Shown: positions 1 to 6,508 of the stretch, in pieces
Layout of the letters: the number at the start of each line of letters is the position of its first letter
Numbering within the stretch: the stretch's first letter is position 1
Source: Chloroflexota bacterium
GTDB lineage: Bacteria > Chloroflexota > Dehalococcoidia > UBA3495
DNA length: 7,427 nt
Direction: 5' to 3'
NCBI GenBank assembly: GCA_022571575.1
Contig: JACZXN010000072.1
Span: forward strand, 1-7,427
Translations under genes and position numbers: made by a program
The notes under the pieces: model-generated
Told to the model about the DNA's origin: nothing
What the model saw: the letters and a program-made list of their open reading frames with translations, nothing else
Databases searched by the model: none

Positions 1-1303
1 TTCGCAGATTGTGGGCGACGCCCGCGGACAGTTCTCCGATGGCCGCCAATTTCTCGGTGCGGACCAACTGGCTCTGGGCGTCCAGCAATTGAGCATTGGC
101 CTGCTCCAACTCCTCGGTACGCTCAAATACACGCATCTCCAGGTTCCGGTTCGCCTGTTCCAATTGCGAGTTCTTGTCGTTCAGGCTATCGGCCATCCGG
201 TTGAACTCGTGGGCCAGCGTGCCCATCTCGTCATGGGCGTTCTCTTCGATCCTGAAGGACAGGTTGCCGTTGGCAATCTCAACCGCTCCATCGCGCAGGC
301 GCAGTATTCGCCGGGTTATGGTCCTGGTCACCACGTAGCCGACACCCAACACCAAGAGCACCAACGCGGCGGTCACCATGATGTGGTTGGCAATGAGCTG
401 GTCACGGAGACCGACAACAGGGGAGGTGGTCAAGGCCACCACGAAAACTCCGCGAGACCCGCTTCCCAGCACCAGCGGCGCGTAGGCCGACCGCTGTTCC
501 GTCCCGTCGATCGTTGCTGAGCCCACGGCGATCTGACCCAACCGGGCGGCCTCAACCAAAACCGGGTCGAGCGTTGCCGGAATCTGCCTGGATACATCGC
601 CGGTGGAGTAGGACGCGGAGACAACCTCTCCGTCGTCACCCACGACCAATATACGGGGATCGGCACGGCTGAAATTCAGCTCCGACAACGCGTCGACGTC
701 GATCAACTTGCCCACGCTGACCGATCCGATGAAACCGCGTGAGTCTTTGAGGGAACGCACCGAGGTCAATAACCAACCCTTTGGGGTCGTGACAACTCTG
801 GTTGTTTCAAGCTCGACCAGACCCAGGGCATTCAACTCGCCCATCCCCCGCGAGTCCAAGTCACCGCCCAGATGATATTCCCGGCCCAAACTCACACCGT
901 TCACGTCAAATACCTCCAGGTGTTGAAGGTCCAGCCGGATACTGGTGGCAAGCAGGTTGGCAATGACCATCTGGCGGTCAGACCGGCCGACGGCAGCCAG
1001 CAGCATCGGGCTCCGTGCAATATCATCGGCCATGTCATTGAGGCTATCCTCGAATGCCTCGAACTGCTGGTTGATGATATGGACCTCTTCTTCGAGCCGT
1101 TCCTTGCTGGTCTCCAACGCCAACCGGTTCAGGCCGGTCACCGTCAGCGGAAGGGTTACAGCCAACGTCAGCGCCATTGGAAGCACCAACAATAGGGTCA
1201 ACTTGGTGGACAACGAAAGGTCTGCCAAAATGGGGACCCTGGGAAGTCCCAGATGGAATTGATTTTCGCCCGGGCGCCGGTGGGACAGGCGTGGGAGGTT
1301 CAC
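1..1303 (-). CDS. Membrane sensor histidine kinase (Cache/CHASE-like sensor, HAMP, HisKA), 3' part cut off by window edge
   Basis: The first 434 residues of a two-component sensor kinase are visible. It would sense a signal outside the membrane and phosphorylate a response regulator that is not in the window. Reading from a GTG at 1303: a cytoplasmic N-terminus of about 34 residues; TM1 at about 35-57; an extracytoplasmic sensor at about 58-303, whose VFDVNG and GFIGSVSVG patterns resemble Cache/CHASE4 domains; TM2 at about 304-325; HAMP at about 326-378 (RILRLRDGAVEIANGNL, DEMGTLAHEFNRM); a coiled coil at about 372-415; and the start of HisKA, EKLAAIGELSAGVAHNLR, with phospho-acceptor His431 at bases 13-11. 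The ATP-binding domain lies beyond the edge. The GTG overlaps the stop of the upstream binding-protein gene (GTGA), so translation is probably coupled. The family call is secure. The sensor type and ligand are uncertain, and later in-frame starts such as TTG near 1216 are possible but would shorten the N-terminus. Confidence 0.9.
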   Translation of the reverse strand, partial: MNLPRLSHRRPGENQFHLGLPRVPILADLSLSTKLTLLLVLPMALTLAVTLPLTVTGLNRLALETSKERLEEEVHIINQQFEAFEDSLNDMADDIARSPMLLAAVGRSDRQMVIANLLATSIRLDLQHLEVFDVNGVSLGREYHLGGDLDSRGMGELNALGLVELETTRVVTTPKGWLLTSVRSLKDSRGFIGSVSVGKLIDVDALSELNFSRADPRILVVGDDGEVVSASYSTGDVSRQIPATLDPVLVEAARLGQIAVGSATIDGTEQRSAYAPLVLGSGSRGVFVVALTTSPVVGLRDQLIANHIMVTAALVLLVLGVGYVVTRTITRRILRLRDGAVEIANGNLSFRIEENAHDEMGTLAHEFNRMADSLNDKNSQLEQANRNLEMRVFERTEELEQANAQLLDAQSQLVRTEKLAAIGELSAGVAHNLR

Positions 1304-2148
1304 CGGACCGCCGACAAACCCTGCTTGGCCAATAGCTCTGCGACCACGGAGCCGGTTATGAAGTCGACGAACCCCTGGACCTCATTGATCTTTCCGGGCA
1401 GAAAGGCGACCCCCAAGCTGCGGGATTGCAACGGGTAATCCCGGTCTTGGTTCGCCGGATGCAGGCCGTCCAGGGCAACGGGATGCACGGACAGGCCGCT
1501 TCCCGCAACGATACCGCTGTAGGCCAGGTATCCTATGGCGTTGGTGGCGCCGTTGAGCGCATCCTTGGCGTCGGCCTCGCTGGTCACGACCACGGCCGCC
1601 TTGCTAAATGGAACTCCTCCCAAGATTCCGGCGCGGATGATCTTGGTGTTGCTGTCGTCTTCTTCCCTGATGATCAGCCTGATCACCGCGTCGGGACCAC
1701 CGAACAAAGACCAGTTGTCAATCTCGCCGGTGAAGATGGCGCGCACCTCATCCACGGTCAATCCGGAAATGAGCAGATCGGGGCTGGTCACCACCGCCAC
1801 CCTCTCTTCAGCGAAGGCGATGTATCTGATCCCGGTCGCTAATTCCGATTGCTTGGGTTTGCGAGACATGGCTCCCAGGTCCAGAAGGCCGGCGTTGACG
1901 CCCTTCACCCCTCCCGCCGAGCCGGACCCCTGCAAGAACGTGAATGAAATATCGCGGTTGGCCCTTGAGTATTCTTCGGCCAGACCCTTCAGAACGTTGG
2001 TGGTGCCACCGGCCCCCGAGATCCGGATGACCCCGCCACCGGACCCGGCTCCGTCACTGCCGGTCTCCCCTGCTTGAGACGCGCAAGCGACGGCAACAGT
2101 CACGATCACCGTTAGCAACTGAAACAGCCTGAACAATCTTGATCTCAT
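1300..2148 (-). CDS. PstS-like periplasmic substrate-binding lipoprotein
   Basis: A 282-residue protein of the PstS-like (PBP-like) solute-binding family, which binds small oxyanions, typically phosphate, outside the membrane. The start is ATG 2148, because a basic and hydrophobic signal peptide (MRSRLFRLFQ, then a run of V/T/A) begins there and ends in a plausible lipobox AVA-Cys22. GGGGA lies 7 bases upstream. The frame is open farther upstream to 2529, but that stretch looks non-coding. A Gly/Ser linker (about 29-39) leads into the fold: SGAGGTT (44-50), GSGSAGG (74-80, the usual loop near bound anion), GLLDLGAMSRKPK (87-99), an FTGEIDNW-type segment (139-146) and AIGYLAY (204-210). The usual R-x-x-GSGT phosphate loop reads IREEDDSNTK (160-169), so phosphate as ligand is not assured. 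The stop overlaps the GTG of the histidine kinase. No pstC, pstA or pstB is seen, which suggests a co-sensor role, though transporter genes could lie outside the window. Confidence 0.85.
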   Translation of the reverse strand: MRSRLFRLFQLLTVIVTVAVACASQAGETGSDGAGSGGGVIRISGAGGTTNVLKGLAEEYSRANRDISFTFLQGSGSAGGVKGVNAGLLDLGAMSRKPKQSELATGIRYIAFAEERVAVVTSPDLLISGLTVDEVRAIFTGEIDNWSLFGGPDAVIRLIIREEDDSNTKIIRAGILGGVPFSKAAVVVTSEADAKDALNGATNAIGYLAYSGIVAGSGLSVHPVALDGLHPANQDRDYPLQSRSLGVAFLPGKINEVQGFVDFITGSVVAELLAKQGLSAVR

Positions 2149-2455
2149 CTGTTGGTCCCCACCCGAAGGCCAAGATTTCGACCGGGTCAAATCCGATGTT
2201 TTATGCCTGGTTATCAGGCCCAACTCCGAACAAAAACCCCATCGCCATGATTGTTTCACCCCATGGCTGCAAAGCCAAAGTGCCACCGGTCCCGGATGCC
2301 GATGGCGATTCGTCCGTTTGTTGGCCTTTGAGGTCGTGTAAATCGGCCCATGCGGACCATTTAAGGGTGTCTCAGGCTCAGGGTTGCGTACCTGGTGCGG
2401 CCAGGCTATGCTTTTTCGATAAATCCCACTATTCGGATTCGGACTGATTGGAACC
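2149..2455. other. Divergent intergenic region between the binding-protein gene and the SRAP gene
   Basis: These 307 bases separate two divergently read genes and must hold both promoters. The stretch is less GC-rich than the flanking genes. Open frames exist across it on both strands, but their predicted proteins are low-complexity and match no family I recognise. A candidate sigma-70-type promoter for the plus strand is listed separately. On the minus side I see only the ribosome-binding GGTGGGGA (2163-2156) before ATG 2148 and a short 5-bp inverted repeat at 2205-2219. No Pho box or convincing minus-strand -35/-10 pair was found by eye. Confidence 0.6.
2384..2412 (+). promoter_or_regulatory. 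Candidate sigma-70-type promoter for the SRAP gene
   Basis: TTGCGT (2384-2389) and TATGCT (2407-2412) are separated by exactly 17 bases and lie upstream of the ATG at 2456, which predicts a 5' leader of about 35 bases. The -35 matches 3 of 6 and the -10 matches 4 of 6 consensus bases, so the spacing carries much of the support. Read by eye only. Confidence 0.3.
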
Positions 2456-3214
2456 ATGTGCGGTAGATTTACCCTCACCTCCAACTTGGACGAGCTACAG
2501 GGACGGTTCGGGTTCTTATCCGAGTTCACCGACTCTCAGTTCCACGACCATGAGCCCAGGTATAACATCGCGCCCACCCAACCGGTGTTATCGGTCACCA
2601 ACGACGGCCGGCGGCGTGGCGAGTTGATGCGCTGGGGTCTCGTGCCATTTTGGGCCAAGGACCTCAAGGTGGGCGCCAGAATGATCAATGCCGTCGGAGA
2701 GACTATTTCAGCCAAGCCGGCCTTCCGGGCTGCGTTCAAGAAACGGCGCTGCCTGGTCCTGGCCAACGGCTTCTACGAGTGGAAAAAGGAGGGTAAGCGG
2801 AAGATAGCCACCTACATCTATCCGCGGAGCGGCGAGCCCATGGCCTTCGCCGGACTGTGGGAAACGTGGAAATCTCCCGAGGGCCAGGTGGTCCAGTCGT
2901 GCACCATCATCACCACCTCGGCCAATCCTCTGATCCAGCCGCTGCACAACCGCATGCCGGTCATATTGCCGGAGGAGACCCAGGCCCTCTGGCTGGACCC
3001 CCTGACCGAAGACCCCAAGATACTGGAACCCCTGCTGGTCCCGGCCCCGGTCGAGATGCTGACCTCCCATCCGGTGGCGGACACGGTCAATTCGGTGAAG
3101 AACCAGGGCCCCGAATGCATCCTGCCCCTGCCTGAGCGTCCCGATGAGCCGCCGGAACGTCAGCCGGAAGATTTGCCGGAAGACTCGCCCGGGGACGGTC
3201 GTCTATTCAAGTAG
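2456..3214 (+). CDS. SRAP-domain protein (YedK/HMCES family), abasic-site DNA-protein crosslinking
   Basis: A 252-residue SOS response-associated peptidase (SRAP) family protein. Characterised members (E. coli YedK, human HMCES) form a thiazolidine crosslink through Cys2 to abasic sites in single-stranded DNA, shielding them from cleavage. The start is fixed by MCGRFTL, since Cys2 must follow the removed Met. Other family marks are YNIAPTQ (36-42), MRWGLVPFWAKD (58-69), NGFYEW (104-109) with the catalytic-site Glu108, and HNRMP (164-168) with His164. Asn78 matches Asn75 of YedK. The usual N-A-R motif reads N-A-V, so the DNA-contacting Arg appears to be replaced by Val80. Length is slightly above YedK because of an acidic, Pro-rich tail (about 226-252) ending DGRLFK. 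No strong Shine-Dalgarno is seen, only GGA just before the start. No LexA-like box was recognised. It is followed after 96 bases by an MFS gene in the same direction. Confidence 0.93.
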   Translation: MCGRFTLTSNLDELQGRFGFLSEFTDSQFHDHEPRYNIAPTQPVLSVTNDGRRRGELMRWGLVPFWAKDLKVGARMINAVGETISAKPAFRAAFKKRRCLVLANGFYEWKKEGKRKIATYIYPRSGEPMAFAGLWETWKSPEGQVVQSCTIITTSANPLIQPLHNRMPVILPEETQALWLDPLTEDPKILEPLLVPAPVEMLTSHPVADTVNSVKNQGPECILPLPERPDEPPERQPEDLPEDSPGDGRLFK

Positions 3215-3310
3215 TCCACCTCCGATGACCCGTAAATAACAACAGTGACCGGCAACAGCGGCGGCCAAGACGGCGGCCGGCGTTCCTGCAATCACCGTTG
3301 CAACTTCAGC

Positions 3311-4570
3311 ATGGCCAACGCCAACCAAGACATATCCAACCAGAGCGCGCCGCTCTTCAGCAGGTACCGTTTCGTGATGGCGGCCATGGTGCTGGCCGGA
3401 CACCTCAGCGTGGGCCTGAACGTATTTGCGGTCTCGCCGTTGCTTCCGCTGGCCATCGACGACTACGGCATCAACCGGGCGGCGGCCGGGCTGCTGGTTT
3501 CTCTGCCCCTCCTGGTGGCGGCGGCGTTGGGACTGCCCAGCGGCATGCTGATCGCGCGCATCGGCCTGTGGCGGGCATTCACCCTTGGCTGGGCCGCGGT
3601 GGCCCTGGTGTCACTCTCTGGGTTCGCCCCCAATTTCATCACCCTATTGGTCCTCAGGTCGGGGATCGGCCTGGGGTTCGCCTTCATCCTCACCGCCACC
3701 GGCCCCCTGTTGATGCAGTGGTTCCGGCCCAAGGAAGTGCCGGTGATGAACGCTCTCAACACCGCGGCGTTGAGTCTGGGGATCGCCCTATCCGTGTCCA
3801 CTGCCGCGCCGCTGGCCAAGGTCATGGCCTGGCAGATGACGCTGACCGTGTTTGCCCTTCCCGGCATCATCGGCCTGGTGGCCTGGCTTGCCCTGGGCAG
3901 GACGCCGGGCAGCATCAGCGTCAATGAGGCCCGTGGCGGCATCTCCTTCAGGGAAGTGGCGGCAGTGCTGCGCAACCGTTCCGTGGTGCTCCTGCTGCTG
4001 GCGGACGCTGGGATCTTGGTCCAATACGCCGCGTTCACCGGATGGCTGCCCACCTTCTACAACGAGGACCGGGGCATCTCCCTTTCTCAAGCCGGGTTCA
4101 TCACCGGCATGCTTCCCCTGGTCGGCGTGTTCGCCGTATTGGCCGGCGGGGCGGTGGCATTGCGGGTGGCGTCCCCCAGGGCCCTATTCGTCGCCTCGGG
4201 CCTGATGGCCGGGCTGGGCGGGCTGGGCGCCTTTCTGCTGCCGGGGCTCGGCGGCATCTACCCGGCGGTCATCATCCTGGGCATCGGGTCCTGGCTCTAC
4301 GTCCCCACCCTACTCACCCTGCCCATGCAGATGGCCGGGATGACACCGGAAAGGGTGGCGGTGGTCTGGGGTTCCCTGCTTACCTTTTCCGGTTTCGCAA
4401 TGTTCATATCGCCCATCTTGGTTGGCGGCCTGCGGGACCTGACCGGGTCGTTCACACCGGGGTTGGCCATCTGCGCCGCCGCCGCCTGGACCCTTTTTCT
4501 GGCGGGCATCTTGTTGCCCCGAAACATTACAGGCACTCCCACCCAGACCACGCCGGCCCGGCAAGATTGA
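3311..4570 (+). CDS. MFS transporter, CynX/NimT-like
   Basis: A 419-residue major facilitator superfamily carrier of the inner membrane, with about 12 hydrophobic helices: roughly 23-45, 58-76, 88-105, 108-131, 147-166, 175-196, then a cytoplasmic loop (197-222), then 224-247, 261-284, 290-311, 315-337, 348-372 and 383-402. The loop between helices 2 and 3 carries a degenerate motif A (GLPSGMLIARIGLWRA, 74-89) in which the usual Asp-Arg is Ala-Arg. The general look (MFS with FAVSPLLPLAIDDYG in helix 1) recalls CynX/NimT-type cyanate or small organic anion carriers, but the substrate is not known. I chose ATG 3311. An in-frame GTG at 3245 would add 22 polar residues with no better ribosome site. 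The following gene is 97 bases downstream in the same direction, so the carrier may import a compound handled by the CMD-like protein and epoxide hydrolase. Confidence 0.85.
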   Translation: MANANQDISNQSAPLFSRYRFVMAAMVLAGHLSVGLNVFAVSPLLPLAIDDYGINRAAAGLLVSLPLLVAAALGLPSGMLIARIGLWRAFTLGWAAVALVSLSGFAPNFITLLVLRSGIGLGFAFILTATGPLLMQWFRPKEVPVMNALNTAALSLGIALSVSTAAPLAKVMAWQMTLTVFALPGIIGLVAWLALGRTPGSISVNEARGGISFREVAAVLRNRSVVLLLLADAGILVQYAAFTGWLPTFYNEDRGISLSQAGFITGMLPLVGVFAVLAGGAVALRVASPRALFVASGLMAGLGGLGAFLLPGLGGIYPAVIILGIGSWLYVPTLLTLPMQMAGMTPERVAVVWGSLLTFSGFAMFISPILVGGLRDLTGSFTPGLAICAAAAWTLFLAGILLPRNITGTPTQTTPARQD

Positions 4571-4656
4571 CAACCCAAAACCAGGCGCGTACCTTTAAGG
4601 CCTTCAAGCTAGGGCCTGCGCCAGAGACGTGGGCCCACGCTCAAATCCGTACACCC

Positions 4657-4661
4657 AGGAG
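4657..4661 (+). promoter_or_regulatory. Ribosome binding site of the CMD-family gene
   Basis: AGGAG lies 6 bases before ATG 4668 and decides that start over in-frame codons farther upstream (frame open from about 4629), which lack such a site. Confidence 0.7.
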
Positions 4662-4667
4662 ACTGAC

Positions 4668-5225
4668 ATGGCCAGGATCCCCCCAGCCACCCGAGAGACC
4701 GTCCCCAGCGACCAGACCGCCGAGTTTGACCAGATGACCGCCAGCCTGGGCTCGGTGCCCCAATTCGGGCCCGGATCGATCATGATCCACGTGCCCAAGG
4801 CCCATCAGTTGGCCACCGCGCTGAACCAATATCTACGCAACGATTCGTCGCTTCCCAAGAAGGTTTTGGAGCTGGCCATGCTGGTCACCGCCCGGGAGAA
4901 TGACTGCATGTACATCTGGAACGCCCATGCCGCCTCGGCCCGGGCCGCCGGTGTGCCCGACGCGGTGGTGGACGCGCTCAGGGACCGAAAAGAGCTTCCC
5001 GAGCTGGCCCCAGACGAAGCCGCCGTCATCAACTACGGCCAGGAGTACTTCCGCACCCATAGAGTGAGCCGCGGCGCTTTTCAGGCTGGGATAGAACAGT
5101 TCGGCAAGCAGGGCCTGATCGAGCTCACCCTCACCATGGGCAACTACGCCCTTCTGGCCTTCTGCATCACCTCTTTTGACTCCGAGCTGCCCCCGAACCG
5201 CACCGAACCGGTGCTACCGGCCTAG
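4668..5225 (+). CDS. Carboxymuconolactone decarboxylase-family protein (AhpD-like fold)
   Basis: A 185-residue, all-helical protein of the carboxymuconolactone decarboxylase (CMD) family. Classical members decarboxylate 4-carboxymuconolactone in the protocatechuate branch of aromatic breakdown, and relatives such as AhpD are thiol-based reductases. The signature runs from LELAMLVTARENDCMYIWN into HAASARAAGVP (67-97), giving Glu68, Cys80, Trp84 and His87 in the E...C..x.W..H pattern. There is only one Cys where AhpD has CxxC, so disulfide-based peroxidase support is unlikely. The second conserved block is near the C-terminus (ELTLTMGNYALLAFC, 152-166). Single-domain, cytosolic, and somewhat longer than the minimal CMD domain because of an N-terminal extension common in the large uncharacterised subgroup. 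AGGAG sits 6 bases upstream. It lies between an MFS carrier and an epoxide hydrolase, which fits a catabolic cassette. The exact reaction is unknown. Confidence 0.85.
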   Translation: MARIPPATRETVPSDQTAEFDQMTASLGSVPQFGPGSIMIHVPKAHQLATALNQYLRNDSSLPKKVLELAMLVTARENDCMYIWNAHAASARAAGVPDAVVDALRDRKELPELAPDEAAVINYGQEYFRTHRVSRGAFQAGIEQFGKQGLIELTLTMGNYALLAFCITSFDSELPPNRTEPVLPA

Positions 5226-5283
5226 TACCTTCGGGCTGACCCAGGCGGCAAAAAAGCGAAATCTTGTTCGAGAGGGAAGCGAG

Positions 5284-6351
5284 ATGGCCGTTAAACCTTT
5301 CAAGGTAGAAGTATCCGACTCGGTCCTGGATGACCTGAAAGCCCGTCTGGAGCGCACCCGGTGGCCGGACGAACTACCCGGCGCAGGTTGGGATTACGGG
5401 AGCAACTTGGACTACATCAAGGAGTTGGTGGAGTACTGGCGCACCGAGTTCGATTGGCGGGCCCAGGAGCAGTTGATCAACTCCTTCTCCCACTTCAAGA
5501 CCGATGTCGACGGCCTGGCCATCCACTTCATCCACGAGAAGGGCCAGGGGCCGGATCCCATGCCGCTGGTGGTCACCCACGGCTGGCCCGGCAGCTTTTT
5601 CGAGATGTACAAGATCATTCCCCTGCTGAGCGACCCGGCCAGCCACGGCGGCGACCCGGCCGACTCCTTCGACGTGGTGGTGCCCTCCATGCCCGGCTAC
5701 GGGTACTCCGGCCACCCCACCCAACCCGGCCTGGACGTACTGAGCGTCGGAGACCTGTGGGCCAAGCTGATGTCCGAGAACCTGGGCTACCAGAGGTTCG
5801 GGGCCCAGGGCGGCGACTGGGGCGCCAGCGTCACCGCCAAGCTGGGGTTTTCCCACGCCGACAAGGTTATCGGTATTCACTCGACCTCCGTCACCCGGCC
5901 GACGCCCTACCTGGGCCCCGGCTCGCGGGAGCTCACCGAGGCCGAAAAGGAGGTGGTGCGGCGACGGGAAGACTGGCAGGCCTCCGAGGGTGGCTACGCC
6001 CACATCCAGGGCAGCAAACCCCAGACCCTCTCCTACGGGCTGAACGACTCACCCGCCGGACTGGCGGCCTGGATCGTGGAGAAATACCGGACCTGGAGCG
6101 ACTGCGGCGGCGACGTGGAAAAGCGGTTCACCAAGGATGAGCTGCTGACCACCATCACCATCGGCTGCTTCGTCACCTTCCTCGGGCTCGCGATCGGGCT
6201 GACCTACGCGATCCGTGCCGACATCGCGCCCCGGACCACCACCGCGGCACCCCCGGTTCCCGCCGCGACGACCACAAGCAACCCGGCCGGCGGAGCGTCC
6301 CAAACCCCCGATCAGGGGGCTGCGGCTACGACCGACACGCCTGGTGAATAA
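5284..6351 (+). CDS. Epoxide hydrolase (microsomal-EH/EHN type), C-terminus replaced by unrelated tail
   Basis: An alpha/beta-hydrolase with the N-terminal EHN domain typical of microsomal-type epoxide hydrolases, which open epoxides to diols through an Asp-ester intermediate. ATG 5284 is chosen because AGAGGGA lies 6 bases upstream and the protein then begins MAVKPFKVEV, the usual EHN start (VSDSVLDDLKARLERTRWP, 10-28). Visible marks: HGWPGS oxyanion-hole motif (99-104), MPGYGYSG (136-143), GGDWGA (176-181) with nucleophile Asp178, and the lid segment GYAHIQGSKPQTLSYGLNDSP (237-257), where Tyr238 probably activates the epoxide. Family likeness holds through FTKDELLTTITI (282-293) and then stops. 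The expected 80-100 residues carrying the acid residue and catalytic His are absent. They are replaced by a hydrophobic stretch and an Ala/Thr/Pro tail to residue 355. As read, the product would not be catalytic. The break is probably an artificial or recombinational junction. It follows the CMD-family gene by 58 bases. Confidence 0.85.
   Translation: MAVKPFKVEVSDSVLDDLKARLERTRWPDELPGAGWDYGSNLDYIKELVEYWRTEFDWRAQEQLINSFSHFKTDVDGLAIHFIHEKGQGPDPMPLVVTHGWPGSFFEMYKIIPLLSDPASHGGDPADSFDVVVPSMPGYGYSGHPTQPGLDVLSVGDLWAKLMSENLGYQRFGAQGGDWGASVTAKLGFSHADKVIGIHSTSVTRPTPYLGPGSRELTEAEKEVVRRREDWQASEGGYAHIQGSKPQTLSYGLNDSPAGLAAWIVEKYRTWSDCGGDVEKRFTKDELLTTITIGCFVTFLGLAIGLTYAIRADIAPRTTTAAPPVPAATTTSNPAGGASQTPDQGAAATTDTPGE
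6163..6351 (+). other. In-frame foreign tail: C-terminal piece of an unrelated one-TM protein
   Basis: These 62 codons continue the epoxide hydrolase frame but do not belong to that family. They encode one hydrophobic helix (CFVTFLGLAIGLTYAI), a short charged turn (RADIAP) and a low-complexity tail rich in Thr, Ala and Pro, ending DTPGE. This is the shape of the end of a small single-pass membrane protein with an extracytoplasmic or disordered tail. Alanine codons here are 7 GCG, 3 GCC, 2 GCT and 1 GCA, against 1 GCG and 16 GCC in the preceding 293 codons. I do not recognise the parent protein. The exact left border could lie a few codons earlier, because TTITI would also fit a membrane helix. 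Confidence 0.65.
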
Positions 6352-6508
6352 GGCGCCGCCGCGAAACAGACCCCCATTGAATCCGCCGAAGCTCAACCGT
6401 AAACACCCAAGCCCGACGCCCAGCCCTAGACAAACTCACCCTAATATGGTGAAGTGGCGTGTCGGCGTAAGACCACGACCCAGCCCCCGGAACCCTCGGA
6501 GCGACGCC
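6352..6508. other. Intergenic region upstream of the yicC-family gene
   Basis: These 157 bases follow the stop of the foreign tail and precede the yicC-family start. The yicC frame is open across much of it, but the translation is a Pro/Arg-rich run with no family character, so it is treated as leader. AT-rich TAATAT at 6442-6447 could be a -10 element, but no matching -35 lies at the right distance. No terminator-like hairpin with a T-run was found. Confidence 0.45.
6498..6501 (+). promoter_or_regulatory. Ribosome binding site fixing a TTG start for the yicC-family gene
   Basis: GGAG lies 7 bases before TTG 6509. Members of this family begin with an M-I-R-S-M-T-G-F-G type sequence, and TTG 6509 gives exactly that register, so the non-ATG start is preferred over the internal ATG at 6521 and over the long upstream extension of the open frame. 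Confidence 0.75.

Noticed and set aside
11..520. Plus-strand open frame opposite the sensor kinase
   Set aside because: The minus strand encodes clear HAMP, coiled-coil and HisKA sequence here. The plus-strand translation has no family character.
2205..2219. Inverted repeat GCCTG-GTTAT-CAGGC upstream of the binding-protein gene
   Set aside because: A 5-bp stem is easily found by chance. No second copy or known operator pattern supports it.
2139..2447. Plus-strand open frame of 102 codons in the divergent intergenic region
   Set aside because: No convincing ribosome site, no domain character, and it covers the presumed promoter region.
2149..2529. Upstream extension of the binding-protein frame (127 extra residues)
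   Set aside because: It would bury the lipoprotein signal peptide and overlap the divergent SRAP start. ATG 2148 has a good Shine-Dalgarno and signal sequence.
3260..3282. Two GGCGGCC copies before the MFS gene
   Set aside because: A short GC-rich direct repeat, expected at this base composition and without further copies.
3245..3310. GTG start adding 22 residues to the MFS carrier
   Set aside because: The added residues are polar and low in family character, and no Shine-Dalgarno is seen. ATG 3311 gives a normal N-terminus before helix 1.
4584..4623. Nested inverted repeats between the MFS and CMD-family genes, as a possible terminator
   Set aside because: The stems are short with a lopsided internal loop and no T-run follows, so it does not look like an intrinsic terminator.
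5361..6140. Long overlapping open frames on both strands inside the epoxide hydrolase
   Set aside because: They are rich in Arg, Gly and Pro, as expected for shadows of a GC-rich gene. The hydrolase frame carries all the recognisable motifs.
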